NCBI RefSeq assembly: GCF_026672545.1
Contig: NZ_JAPPRJ010000001.1
Coordinates: 1,742,001-1,806,000, forward strand
DNA: 64,000 bases
Direction: 5' to 3'
DNA from: Rhizobium sp. SL86
Lineage (GTDB): Bacteria; Pseudomonadota; Alphaproteobacteria; Rhizobiales; Rhizobiaceae
Numbering within the stretch: the stretch's first letter is position 1; every line of letters starts with the position of its first letter. Both the position numbers and the translations under genes were made by a program. Positions 27,880-37,000 of this stretch are shown one piece after another. The notes beneath the pieces were generated by a model. That model saw only the letters and a program-made list of their open reading frames with translations, made no database searches and was not told the DNA's origin.

Positions 27880-28632
27880 GTGGGGCAATTGGACGATACA
27901 CCCGAGCGGCAGCCCGAAGAGGAGGAGCCCTTGTCGAGATCGGGGCGCGGCCCATCCGTTTCCGTTATCCTGAGACGCGCAGCCCTGGTTCTTGCTGGCC
28001 TTCTCATCCTGCCTTACGTGCTGGTCTTTCTTTACGCCCTGCCGTTCATTCATCCTGCCTCCACCCTCATGATGGCCGATCTTGCGACGTTCAAGGGTTA
28101 TGATCGCCGCTGGGTTTCGCTTGACGAGATGGCGCCGGTGCTGGTGCAGTCGGTGATGATGTCGGAAGACGGCCAGTTCTGTTTCCATGGCGGTGTCGAC
28201 TGGGTGCAGATGCGCGGGGTGGTGGAGGACGCCCTCGACGGGGAATCGACGCGCGGGGCCAGCACCATTCCCATGCAAACGGTGAAGAACCTTTTCCTCT
28301 GGAACAGCCGTTCCTTCGTGCGCAAGGTTCTTGAAATTCCACTGGCCATGTGGGCGGATCTCGTCTGGTCGAAACGGCGGATGATGGAGCTTTATCTCAA
28401 TGTCGCCGAATGGGGGCCGGGCATCTACGGCATTGAGGCGGCCGCGCATCACCATTTCAGGATCCCCGCCGAGAAGCTCAGCCGCAGGCAGGCGGCACTG
28501 CTTGCAGTGTCTTTGCCCAATCCCATCACCCGCGTGGCCAGCAAACCTGGACGGGGCCTGCAGCGCCTGGCGTCCGTCGTGGAGCGCCGGGCGCGGGGCT
28601 CCGGCGAATACATCAGGTGTCTTTATGACTGA
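27880..28632 (+). CDS. mtgA: Monofunctional peptidoglycan glycosyltransferase
   Basis: About 250 residues: a charged N-terminus, one membrane anchor near residues 33-53 ([19 protein letters not shown]), then a GT51 transglycosylase domain. Motifs [19 protein letters not shown] (catalytic Glu), [17 protein letters not shown] and [20 protein letters not shown] are those of MtgA. It polymerises lipid II glycan strands without a transpeptidase domain. The GTG at 27880 is used; a TTG at 27889 is an alternative and neither has a clear ribosome binding site. Divergent from ispA with a 128-base spacer. Confidence 0.93.
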   Translation: MGQLDDTPERQPEEEEPLSRSGRGPSVSVILRRAALVLAGLLILPYVLVFLYALPFIHPASTLMMADLATFKGYDRRWVSLDEMAPVLVQSVMMSEDGQFCFHGGVDWVQMRGVVEDALDGESTRGASTIPMQTVKNLFLWNSRSFVRKVLEIPLAMWADLVWSKRRMMELYLNVAEWGPGIYGIEAAAHHHFRIPAEKLSRRQAALLAVSLPNPITRVASKPGRGLQRLASVVERRARGSGEYIRCLYD

Positions 28633-28707
28633 TGTCAGCATTTGTCGTTGGTGAGAATGTCGAAGGCCGGTTAACGTCCGCCTCAGGCCTTCAGCGGGAG
28701 ACGAGGA

Positions 28708-29355
28708 ATGGACGGGCTTGTCCTTTATATCGCCAACAAGAATTATTCCTCTTGGTCGTTTCGGCCCTGGATCGCCCTGAAGGCGGCAGGCATCGACTTC
28801 CAAGAGGTGCTGATCCCCTTCGATGATGACGCCAGCAATCCGAAGTTCCGCGAGATCTCGCCGACCGGCAAGGTTCCGGTGCTGCATCACGGCAGTCTTC
28901 ACGTCTGGGAATCGCTGTCGATCATCGAATACGTGGCCGAACTCTATCCGGAGGCCGGCATCTGGCCCTATGATCCGGCGGATCGTGCCATGGCCCGGTC
29001 GATCTCCATGGAAATGCTGTCCGGCTTTCGCGCGCTGCGCAATGCCTGCCCGATGAACATGCGGCGGGAGAAGCGCCGGGTCGAGATCGGTGCCGACGTG
29101 ATGGCGGATGTGGCCCGCATCACCGAGATCTGGCGCTCCATGCGCCAGCGGTCCGGCGGTCCCTTCCTGTTCGGCGCGTTTTCGGCGGCCGATGCCATGT
29201 ATGCGCCTGTGGTCAACCGCCTCGACGTTTATGATTTCGCGCTTGACGAGGAGACCCTGGCCTATATGAAGGCGGTGCAGTCTCATCCGGCCTGGATCGA
29301 ATGGAAGGCGGCGGCACTTCAGGAAAGCTGGATCGTTCCGGCAGATGAAGCCTGA
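28708..29355 (+). CDS. Glutathione S-transferase family protein
   Basis: A 215-residue GST-fold protein. The N-terminal thioredoxin-like half has [17 protein letters not shown], where the Ser of NYSSWS is the likely glutathione-activating residue, and [10 protein letters not shown] with the cis-proline, then [15 protein letters not shown] that binds the glutathione gamma-glutamyl group. The C-terminal half is helical. A GAGGA lies just upstream of ATG 28708. Physiological substrate unknown. It stands 75 bases after mtgA and may share its transcript. Confidence 0.85.
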   Translation: MDGLVLYIANKNYSSWSFRPWIALKAAGIDFQEVLIPFDDDASNPKFREISPTGKVPVLHHGSLHVWESLSIIEYVAELYPEAGIWPYDPADRAMARSISMEMLSGFRALRNACPMNMRREKRRVEIGADVMADVARITEIWRSMRQRSGGPFLFGAFSAADAMYAPVVNRLDVYDFALDEETLAYMKAVQSHPAWIEWKAAALQESWIVPADEA

Positions 29356-29506
29356 TTCGCTGCCTGCTTCAAAAAATCCGCACGGGGACTGGTCAAACCC
29401 GCTCTTGCCATGTATAAGCCGCGGCAATTTCCGAGATCGAGCAAGGTCCTGTACGGTCGACGCCGGCCGCGGATTTCGCTTTGCACGCCTATTTGGAGTA
29501 ACGAGA

Positions 29507-29692
29507 ATGGCAGTACCGAAGAGAAAAGTGAGCCCGTCGAAGCGCGGTATGCGCCGCTCCGCTGACGCGCTGAAGACCCCGACCTATGTCGAAGACAAGA
29601 ACTCCGGCGAACTGCGCCGTCCGCACCACATCGACCTGAAGACGGGCATGTATCGCGGTCGCCAGGTTCTGACGCCGAAGGAAAGCGCATAA
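29507..29692 (+). CDS. rpmF: 50S ribosomal protein L32
   Basis: A 61-residue basic protein starting [20 protein letters not shown], the invariant L32 N-terminus, and continuing into [20 protein letters not shown] lies eight bases before ATG 29507; a longer frame from 29345 is rejected because L32 starts at MAVPK. It lacks the zinc-binding cysteines found in some bacterial L32 proteins, as is normal in alphaproteobacteria. A strong terminator follows. Confidence 0.97.
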   Translation: MAVPKRKVSPSKRGMRRSADALKTPTYVEDKNSGELRRPHHIDLKTGMYRGRQVLTPKESA

Positions 29693-29717
29693 TCCTTCAT
29701 CGGATTGTTGCATGAGG

Positions 29718-29746
29718 AAGGCCGGCACTGCGACCGGCCTTTTTTG
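29718..29746 (+). terminator. Terminator after rpmF
   Basis: Stem AAGGCCGG / CCGGCCTT (29718-29725 and 29734-29741) with an eight-base loop and a run of six T at 29740-29745. Confidence 0.9.
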
Positions 29747-29792
29747 TTGCCCGGCGCAGGCGCCAATCGAAAAAGACCGCTGCTCCGCGCAT

Positions 29793-29820
29793 AAAAAAGG
29801 GCCGCCTGCGCGACCCTTTG
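29793..29820 (-). terminator. Terminator after phaR
   Basis: On the minus strand, AAAGGG ... CCCTTT (complement of 29814-29819 and 29796-29801) encloses an inner CGC/GCG stem and continues into six T. It lies 25 bases beyond the phaR stop. Confidence 0.8.
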
Positions 29821-29844
29821 CCGATCTTGTGGTGACTGGCGTGA

Positions 29845-30432
29845 TCAGGAGCCGAGGCTGTCCAGCCGCGTCTGCAATGCCCGCAGCTGTTCCTTCAATT
29901 CGTCAAGATCCTTCGAATCCGGTGCCTTTCGCACTTCGGCCGCCTGCGGTCCGGCAGCGCCGAATGGCGAGAACATCTGCATGGCCTGGCGGAAAAGGTC
30001 CGTATTGCGGCGAACCTGTTCCTCCATGAGTTGCATCGGCATCTGCAGGTTCTTGGTCAGCGGTGTTTCGCCGAAGGCGCGTGTCATCTGCTCGCGCATC
30101 TGGGCCTGCTGGTCGGCGAAGGTCTTCATCGAATGCTCGAGGAAGGTCGGCACCACCATCTGCATCTGGTCGCCGTAATAGGTGATCAGCTGCCGCAGGA
30201 ACGAGATCGGCAACAGGGTATTTCCCGTTTTCGATTCCTGCTCGAAGATGATCTGGGTCAGGACCGAGTGTGTAATGTCGTCGCCGCTCTTGGCATCCTG
30301 CACCACAAAGTCTTCGCCCTTTTTGACCATCTGCGCCAGATCTTCCAGCGTCACGTAAGTGCTGGTGCCTGTATTGTAGAGGCGGCGGTTGGCATATTTT
30401 TTAATGACAACCTCACCATCCGTCTTCGCCAT
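29845..30432 (-). CDS. phaR: Polyhydroxyalkanoate synthesis repressor PhaR
   Basis: A 195-residue regulator that binds both DNA and PHA granules and tunes carbon storage. The N-terminal PHB/PHA accumulation DNA-binding domain (VIKKYANRRLYNTGTSTYV, then LEDLAQMVKKGEDFVV) is followed by the PHB_acc repeat region (SVLTQIIFEQESK, FLRQLITYYGDQM) and a glutamine/methionine-rich coiled-coil tail. AGGAGG is two bases from a first ATG (30433-30435) and five from the second, so the second is chosen. It is divergent from phbA, whose promoter it very likely controls. Confidence 0.93.
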   Translation of the reverse strand: MAKTDGEVVIKKYANRRLYNTGTSTYVTLEDLAQMVKKGEDFVVQDAKSGDDITHSVLTQIIFEQESKTGNTLLPISFLRQLITYYGDQMQMVVPTFLEHSMKTFADQQAQMREQMTRAFGETPLTKNLQMPMQLMEEQVRRNTDLFRQAMQMFSPFGAAGPQAAEVRKAPDSKDLDELKEQLRALQTRLDSLGS

Positions 30433-30669
30433 CATTGCCTCCTAATCCCGTCAATATGGTTTTGCTGATATTTCTCTCCCTACCCAACCTTACGCTTAAA
30501 CAATCTCAACTGACAATCGATTTGTGCAATGCGGAAGCCCGGTCCCGCCGTGGTGCCAAAATTGCAAACTTAACAAATCACAGCAAATTCATCCTTTCGC
30601 CCCCTTTGACTTGCGGCCAAAGCTTTGACAGTCTCGGCATCAACAACCAGGGATATCGAGGAGACACCC

Positions 30670-31851
30670 ATGAGCCAGCCTTCGATCGTCATTGCCTCCG
30701 CCGCCCGCACGGCCGTCGGTTCGTTCAACGGAGCCTTCGCCAATGTGGCGGCGCATGAATTGGGAGCCGCCGCGATCAAGGGCGCGCTGGAGCGTGCCGG
30801 CGTTGATGCGGCCGAGGTGGACGAGGTGATCCTCGGCCAGGTGCTGCCGGCCGGCGAGGGCCAGAACCCAGCCCGCCAGGCCGCGATGAAGGCCGGTGCG
30901 CCGAAGGAAACGACGGCCTGGGGCGTCAACCAGCTCTGCGGTTCGGGCCTGCGCGCCGTCGCCCTCGGCATGCAGCAGATCGCGCTCGGCGATGCCAAGA
31001 TCATCGTTGCCGGCGGACAGGAATCCATGTCCATGGCGCCGCATTGCGCCCATCTTCGCAACGGCACCAAGATGGGTGACATGAAGATGCTCGACACGAT
31101 GATCAAGGATGGCCTGACGGACGCCTTCTACGGGTATCACATGGGCATCACGGCGGAGAACATCGCGCGTCAGTGGCAGCTTTCCCGTGACGAGCAGGAT
31201 CAATTTGCGGTTGCTTCGCAGAACAAGGCCGAAGCTGCCCAGGTGGCCGGTCGTTTCAAGGACGAAATCATTCCCTTCATCGTCAAGGGACGTAAGGGCG
31301 ACGTGACGGTGGATGCCGACGAATACATCCGTGCGGGCGCCACCCTCGACAGCATGACCAAACTTCGCCCGGCCTTCGACAAGGAAGGTACTGTGACCGC
31401 CGGCAATGCCTCCGGCATCAATGACGGCGCGGCTGCCGCCGTTTTGATGACCGAAGCGGAAGCCGTCCGCCGCGGCATCACGCCGATGGTGCGTATCGTT
31501 TCCTGGGCGACCGCCGGCGTCGACCCGCAGATCATGGGCACCGGTCCCATCCCGGCGTCGCGCAAGGCGCTCGAAAGAGCCGGCTGGTCGGTCGGCGATC
31601 TCGACCTCGTCGAGGCCAACGAGGCTTTCGCCGCCCAGGCCTGCGCCGTCAACAAGGACATGGGCTGGGATCCGTCGATCGTCAACGTCAACGGCGGTGC
31701 CATCGCCATCGGCCATCCGATCGGCGCATCCGGTGCGCGCGTGCTCAACACGCTTGTGTTCGAAATGAAGCGCCGCGGCGCAAAGAAGGGTCTCGCCACG
31801 CTTTGCATCGGCGGCGGCATGGGTGTCGCCATGTGCCTCGAGGCCATGTGA
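30670..31851 (+). CDS. phbA: Acetyl-CoA acetyltransferase (beta-ketothiolase)
   Basis: A 393-residue thiolase that condenses two acetyl-CoA to acetoacetyl-CoA, the first step of polyhydroxybutyrate synthesis. Catalytic residues match the Zoogloea enzyme with an offset of one: Cys90 in NQLCGSG, His349 in GHPIGASG and Cys379 in LCIGGGMG. The GAGGAG ahead of ATG 30670 decides the start; an upstream frame from 30625 is discarded. It is divergent from its presumed repressor gene phaR and is followed 81 bases later by phbB; a hairpin (CCGGTC / GACCGG at 31880-31902) lies in that gap. The PHB synthase gene is not in the window. Confidence 0.96.
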   Translation: MSQPSIVIASAARTAVGSFNGAFANVAAHELGAAAIKGALERAGVDAAEVDEVILGQVLPAGEGQNPARQAAMKAGAPKETTAWGVNQLCGSGLRAVALGMQQIALGDAKIIVAGGQESMSMAPHCAHLRNGTKMGDMKMLDTMIKDGLTDAFYGYHMGITAENIARQWQLSRDEQDQFAVASQNKAEAAQVAGRFKDEIIPFIVKGRKGDVTVDADEYIRAGATLDSMTKLRPAFDKEGTVTAGNASGINDGAAAAVLMTEAEAVRRGITPMVRIVSWATAGVDPQIMGTGPIPASRKALERAGWSVGDLDLVEANEAFAAQACAVNKDMGWDPSIVNVNGGAIAIGHPIGASGARVLNTLVFEMKRRGAKKGLATLCIGGGMGVAMCLEAM

Positions 31852-31932
31852 TCGTATCGTTGAAGGTTCAGGCGTTCATCCGGTCACAGGAAGAAGGACC
31901 GGTCGGTTCCGTGTAAAAGGGGGGAATGCAGC

Positions 31933-32658
31933 ATGACGAGAGTGGCATTGGTTTCCGGGGGCACACGCGGCATTGGCGCGGCCATTTCGGTTGCGCTGAA
32001 ATCCGCCGGCTACACGGTGGCTGCAAATTATGCAGGCAATGATGAACGCGCCCGCGCCTTCCAGGAGGAGACGGGCATTCCCGTCTTCAAGTGGGACGTA
32101 TCCTCCTACGAGGCCTGTGCAGAGGGCATCGCGAAGGTCGAGGCGGAGGTTGGGCCGGTCGATGTTCTGGTCAACAATGCCGGCATCACCCGCGATTCGA
32201 TGTTCCACAAAATGACGCCCGGACAGTGGAACGAGGTGATCAACACCAACCTCACCGGCCTCTTCAACATGACCCATCCCGTGTGGAACGGGATGCGGGA
32301 CCGTTCGTTCGGTCGGATCATCAACATCTCCTCCATCAACGGCCAGAAAGGCCAGATGGGGCAGGCCAATTATTCGGCGGCGAAAGCGGGCGACATCGGC
32401 TTCACCAAGGCGCTCGCGCAGGAGGGGGCCGCGAAGAACATCACCGTCAACGCGATCTGCCCGGGTTATATCGCGACCGAAATGGTGATGGCGGTGCCGG
32501 AAAAGGTGATGAACGAGCGTATCCTGCCGCTGATTCCGGTCGGGCGTCTTGGCCAGCCGGACGAAATTGCGCGCTGCGTCGTTTTCCTGGCCTCCGACGA
32601 GGCGGGTTTCATCACCGGCTCGACGATTTCGGCGAATGGCGGACAATATTTCGCCTGA
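31933..32658 (+). CDS. phbB: Acetoacetyl-CoA reductase
   Basis: A 241-residue short-chain dehydrogenase that reduces acetoacetyl-CoA to (R)-3-hydroxybutyryl-CoA with NADPH. Rossmann motif SGGTRGIG at residues 8-15, NNAG at 81-84, and the catalytic Ser134, Tyr147 and Lys151 (NYSAAKAG). The INISSINGQKGQMGQANY signature is that of PhbB. A purine-rich GGGGGGA precedes the ATG. It forms the phbAB operon with the upstream thiolase; the next gene begins within 20 bases of its stop. Confidence 0.95.
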   Translation: MTRVALVSGGTRGIGAAISVALKSAGYTVAANYAGNDERARAFQEETGIPVFKWDVSSYEACAEGIAKVEAEVGPVDVLVNNAGITRDSMFHKMTPGQWNEVINTNLTGLFNMTHPVWNGMRDRSFGRIINISSINGQKGQMGQANYSAAKAGDIGFTKALAQEGAAKNITVNAICPGYIATEMVMAVPEKVMNERILPLIPVGRLGQPDEIARCVVFLASDEAGFITGSTISANGGQYFA

Positions 32659-32674
32659 GGCGACCGATACTGAC

Positions 32675-33031
32675 ATGAAAAGCGTGGAGGCTTTGGCCTC
32701 GGCGCTTTTTCGTGCCTGGTCGATCGAGACATCCTCCCTCTGGACGCCTGACAACCCGGCCCGCGGGCAGTGTGGCGTCACCAGCCTCGTGGTGCAGGAT
32801 CTGTGCGGCGGCGAGATCCTCAAGACCCGGACGCCGGAGGGCATGCACTTCTACAACAGGGTGAATGGTGGCCGCATCGATCTGACGCAGGCGCAGTTTG
32901 CCGACCTGCCGCGGTATGAGGATCTGCCTGCCACGCGGGCCGAAGCCTTTGCCGATACCGCGTTGTCGCAATATCGGGCGCTGAGGCGCAACCTGGGCAT
33001 TTCCGCGGACGGCACGGACGAGTCCGCATGA
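32675..33031 (+). CDS. YunG-like protein of unknown function
   Basis: About 118 residues. The segment NPARGQCGVTSLVVQDLCGGEILKT, followed by HFYNRVNGGRIDLTQAQF, resembles the YunG family found in bacilli and proteobacteria, which has no established function. Start choice is uncertain: ATG 32675 begins the recognisable domain, while ATG 32636 overlaps the end of phbB by 23 bases and would suggest translational coupling. It reads with phbAB and may be the third gene of that operon. The longer frame back to 32549 lies inside phbB and is not supported. Confidence 0.65.
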   Translation: MKSVEALASALFRAWSIETSSLWTPDNPARGQCGVTSLVVQDLCGGEILKTRTPEGMHFYNRVNGGRIDLTQAQFADLPRYEDLPATRAEAFADTALSQYRALRRNLGISADGTDESA

Positions 33032-33058
33032 AAATGCCGGCGCGCTGAGGCGCCGGCA
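33031..33058 (-). terminator. Hairpin between the YunG-like gene and the glycine-zipper gene
   Basis: Nine-pair stem TGCCGGCGC / GCGCCGGCA (33035-33043 and 33050-33058) with six-base loop. On the minus strand it is followed by TTTT (33031-33034), so it most likely terminates the glycine-zipper gene; it may also act on the plus strand. Confidence 0.6.
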
Positions 33059-33098
33059 GTCGATGGCATGACCTTATCCGAGGCGGCTGACGCTAATG

Positions 33099-33353
33099 TT
33101 AGCGGCAGCGTGCTTCGTAAGTGCGGCCATAGCGGTCACGATAGACGCAGTAGCCGGGGTTCTTCTGGGATTCGCCGATTGCGGCGCCCACGAGACCACC
33201 CGCGACGGCGCCGACGGCCGCGCCGCCCCAGCTGTTGGTGACAGCACCGCCGATGACCGCACCGGTGCCGGCGCCAATCGCCGTGCCGCGTTCAGTGGTG
33301 GTGCATGAGGCGAGCATGGCAACCATGGCCGCAGCGGCAAAAATCTTTTTCAT
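33099..33353 (-). CDS. Small glycine-zipper lipoprotein
   Basis: 84 residues. Signal peptide with lipobox MLASC, Cys17 lipidated; residues ~25-60 form a glycine zipper (GTAIGAGTGAVIGGAVTNSW, GGAAVGAVAGGLVGAAIG); the C-terminus YCVYRDRYGRTYEARC holds two cysteines that could pair in the periplasm. Such proteins sit in the envelope and are often stress induced. ATG at 33351-33353 has GGAAGG upstream. It starts 39 bases beyond the end of the frameshifted DUF3309 gene on the same strand, so both may be read from the EcfG promoter at 33584-33608. Confidence 0.85.
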   Translation of the reverse strand: MKKIFAAAAMVAMLASCTTTERGTAIGAGTGAVIGGAVTNSWGGAAVGAVAGGLVGAAIGESQKNPGYCVYRDRYGRTYEARCR

Positions 33354-33392
33354 GTCCGACTTCCTTCCCTTGGATGTGCGAATATTCACAAG

Positions 33393-33549
33393 TTAAATCC
33401 TGCCCATCAGAAACAGAATGATCAATATCAACACGACGAGGCCAAGACCTCCTGATGGCTCATATCCCCAGTCGCGGCTGTCCCCCCAAGTTCGGCAGAG
33501 CGCCGATCAGAAGGAAGATCAGGATGACAAGGAGGATGGTGCCCAGCAT
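33393..33549 (-). pseudogene. DUF3309-type small membrane protein, broken by a one-base frameshift
   Basis: From the ATG at 33547-33549 the frame reads MLGTILLVILIFLLIGALPN, the start of the ~51-residue DUF3309 family, but stops after about 30 codons. Removing one base from the G6 run (33482-33487, CCCCCC on the plus strand) restores DSRDWGYEPSGGLGLVVLI through FLMGRI and a stop at 33393-33395, the full family protein. Either the gene is a recent pseudogene, the homopolymer is phase variable, or the assembly has a one-base error. A perfect EcfG promoter stands 35 bases upstream of the start. The gene is too short to be called routinely. Confidence 0.75.
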
Positions 33550-33583
33550 TGTTTTGTTTCCGAGGCGACTTCCGTGCCGCGAG

Positions 33584-33608
33584 AACGTTAGATCCGGGTT
33601 TTGGTTCC
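33584..33608 (-). promoter_or_regulatory. EcfG (RpoE2) general-stress promoter for DUF3309 / glycine-zipper genes
   Basis: Minus strand GGAAC (complement of 33604-33608), 16-base spacer, CGTT (complement of 33584-33587). This is the exact consensus of alphaproteobacterial EcfG promoters, correctly placed and oriented 35 bases before the DUF3309 start. Confidence 0.8.
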
Positions 33609-34069
33609 GGTGGCTCTGACTGGCCTTCTGCCAACCGCTCCTTGTGATGCCGATCCGCTTCGCGCGCGAACCACAAAGTGTTCAACACACTTCAAGACAA
33701 ACCGCCTCTTGACTCTCCTTTTCCCGACGATGACTCGGTTTTTCCGTCACCTTCATTCGAAGAACGTCGCTTTAAGGCTCATTTTCTTCATCTGGTGGTG
33801 TGCTCATCATCATCTTCTAGATCTGGACCTGAACAAAAGCTGAATCCCCTTGAGTCAGCGATTCGTCTCTGATTCGTTCTCAACCTGTTCCGAAGCTTGC
33901 GGCGGTTTGGCACCTGCCGGATAAAACGCTGTATTTTCAAAGGCTGGCGCATTTGCGTGCAGGAACGGCTTGCCATTCGCGCGCGGGGGCGCCATGTGTG
34001 TGCGCATGGCAGTTGCGGACGGCAACGGCCCGACAGGATGTGCGGATACAGGCTTTGAATTCCCAGCCC
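33609..34069. other. Intergenic region upstream of the helicase gene
   Basis: Between the EcfG promoter and the helicase start. A possible sigma-70 promoter reading plus is TTGCGG (33897-33902), 17 bases, GATAAA (33920-33925). Open frames here (33601-33872) have no ribosome binding site or recognisable content and are treated as noncoding. The helicase frame itself is open from 33953. Confidence 0.35.
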
Positions 34070-37000
34070 ATGATCTTGAGTGGTCGCGGCGTTACCGCGG
34101 TCCTCGGCCCCACCAATACGGGTAAGACCCATTATGCCATCGAGCGCATGGTTGCTCACGGCTCTGGTGTTATTGGTCTTCCGCTCAGGCTGCTGGCACG
34201 CGAAGTCTATACGCGGCTTGTCGAGAAGGTTGGCGTCTCGCACGTCGCCCTTGTGACCGGCGAAGAAAAGATCACCCCGCCGAACGCCCGCTTTTCCGTC
34301 TGTACCGTCGAGGCCATGCCGCGCGAAACCAAAGCGGCTTTCGTGGCGATCGACGAAGTGCAGCTTGCCGGCGATCTGGAGCGCGGGCACATCTTCACTG
34401 ACCGCATCCTGCACCTGAGAGGGCGGGAGGAGACACTGCTTCTGGGCGCCGGCACCATGCGGCCGATCCTGGAACGGCTGCTGCCGGGCATTACGGTGGT
34501 GGAGCGACCGCGTCTTTCCACCCTGTTCTATGCCGGCCAGAAAAAGATCACCCGCCTGCCGCAGCGCACGGCCATCGTCGCGTTTTCCGCAGACGAGGTC
34601 TATGCTATCGCCGAGTTGATCCGTCGCCAGCGCGGTGGCGCGGCCGTCGTGCTTGGCGCACTCAGCCCGCGCACACGCAATGCGCAGGTCGGCCTCTACC
34701 AGGAAGGTGACGTGGAGTATCTGGTGGCGACTGATGCCATCGGTATGGGCCTCAACCTCGATGTCGACCATGTGGCCTTTGCCCAGGACCGAAAGTTTGA
34801 CGGCTATCAATTCCGCAATCTGAACCCCGGCGAACTCGGCCAGATCGCCGGTCGTGCGGGGCGCCACCTCAAGGATGGCACGTTTGGCGTAACCGGTCAG
34901 GTTCAACCCTTCGATGAGGAACTGGTCGAGCGGATCGAAGGCCACCAGTTCGATCAGGTGAAGGTTCTGCAGTGGCGCTCGAAGGCGCTCGATTATTCCT
35001 CGCTCCGCGCCCTGCGCGAAAGCCTCGATGCCGCGCCGACCGTGCAGGGGCTGACCCGCGCGCTGCCGGCGACCGACAGCCAGGCGCTGGACTATCTGTC
35101 CCGCTATCCGGAAGTGGCCGATCTTGCCAACACACCGGAACGGGTAGAGCGGTTGTGGGAGGCCTGTGCGCTGCCGGATTACCGACGGATCACGCCGGCG
35201 CAACACGCGGACCTCATTTCGACCCTTTTCTTCGATCTGGTGCGATTCGGCACGGTGAATGAAAATTTCATGGCCGAGCAGGTGCAGCGGGCCGACAGAA
35301 CGGATGGCGAGATCGATACGCTTTCTGCGCGTATCGCCCAGATCCGGACATGGACCTATGTATCCAATCGTCCGGGCTGGCTGGCGCATCCGACACACTG
35401 GCAAGAAAAGACACGGGAAATCGAAGACAGGTTGTCCGACGCACTACATGAACGGTTGACGAAACGCTTTGTTGATCGCAGGACATCTGTGCTCATGAAG
35501 CGCCTGAGAGAGAATGCGATGCTGGAAGCTGAAATCAGTGTAAATGGGGATGTCTTCGTCGAGGGGCATCACGTTGGTCAATTAGCCGGTTTCCGGTTCA
35601 CGCCCATCTCCGGTGCCGAAGGTCCGGATGCACGGGCGGTGCAGGCGGCTGCGCAGAAGGCGCTGGCACTGGAATTCGAGGCGCGGGCCGCGCGCCTCTA
35701 TGCCTGTGGCAACAACGATCTGGCGCTCGGCTCCGATGGCTCGCTGCGCTGGCTGGGCGAACCGGTGGCCAAACTGGCCGCTGCCGACCATATCATGCAT
35801 CCGCGGGTGATCCTGCTCGCCGATGAGCAGCTGACCGGCAATGCCCGCGATCACGTTGCTGCACGGCTCGAGCGTTTCCTCAATCACCACATTGCAACCG
35901 TGCTGAAGCCGCTCGACGATCTGTCGCGCGCCGAAGACCTGCAGGGCATGGCGAAGGGGCTGGCTTTCCAGATCGTCGAAAACCTCGGCGTTCTCTTCCG
36001 CCGCGACGTGGCCGACGAGGTCAAGACGCTGGACCAGGACGCCCGCGCCTCGCTGCGCCGTTACGGCGTCCGCTTCGGCGCCTACCATATTTTCATGCCG
36101 GCGCTTCTGAAGCCGGCTCCGGCCGAACTCATCACGCTCCTCTGGGCACTGAAGAATGACGGTCTCGACAAGCCCGGTTACGGCGAACTGATCCCGGCGC
36201 TGGCCGCCGGCCGCACCTCGGTCGTGACGGATCCGACCTTCGAGCGCAGCTTCTACAAACTCGCCGGCTTCCGTTTCCTCGGCAAGCGTGCCGTGCGCGT
36301 CGATATCCTCGAGCGTCTGGCCGATCTCATCCGTCCGCTGCTGCAGTGGAAGCCTGGCACGTCGCCGCGTCCGGAAGGCGCCTATGATGGCCGCCGCTTC
36401 ACGACGACGACGGCCATGCTGTCGATTCTGGGTGCAACGCCGGACGATATCGAGGAAATCCTCAAGGGTCTCGGTTACCGCGCCGACCAGGTGAAGGCCG
36501 AAGAAGCCCAGGCCTTCCTGTCGAGCCAGGATGCGACCAGTGCGCCTGCTGCTGATGCGGCACAGGCCACAGCCGAACCGGTTGCCGATGACGATGCCGA
36601 TCCGGCACCGCAGGAAACGGCAGAGGCACAGGCTGCACCGGAAGGCGCAAGCGCCGAAACCCCTGCAGCCGAAACGGCAGCAGAGGCCGACGTGGCGGCC
36701 GAGCCCGAGACGGCAGAAGAGCCGAAGCCGGTTCTTCTGTGGCGCCCGGGCGGTGGCCGCAGCGAAAACCAGCGTGGGCCGCGTCCGCAGGGCGAACGTC
36801 GCCCGCAGGGCAATCGCCAGGGTGACGAGGCACGCGGCGGCAATCGCCGTGGTGGCGAGCGCTCCGAACAGGCGGCCCGAGGACCGCGCGAAGGCGGTAA
36901 TCGTGATGGCGGCAACCGGGATGGTGGCAAGCGCGAAGGCGGCAATCGCGACGGACAGCGTGATGGCGGACGTCCGAACAACCGGGGTGATCGTCGTCCG

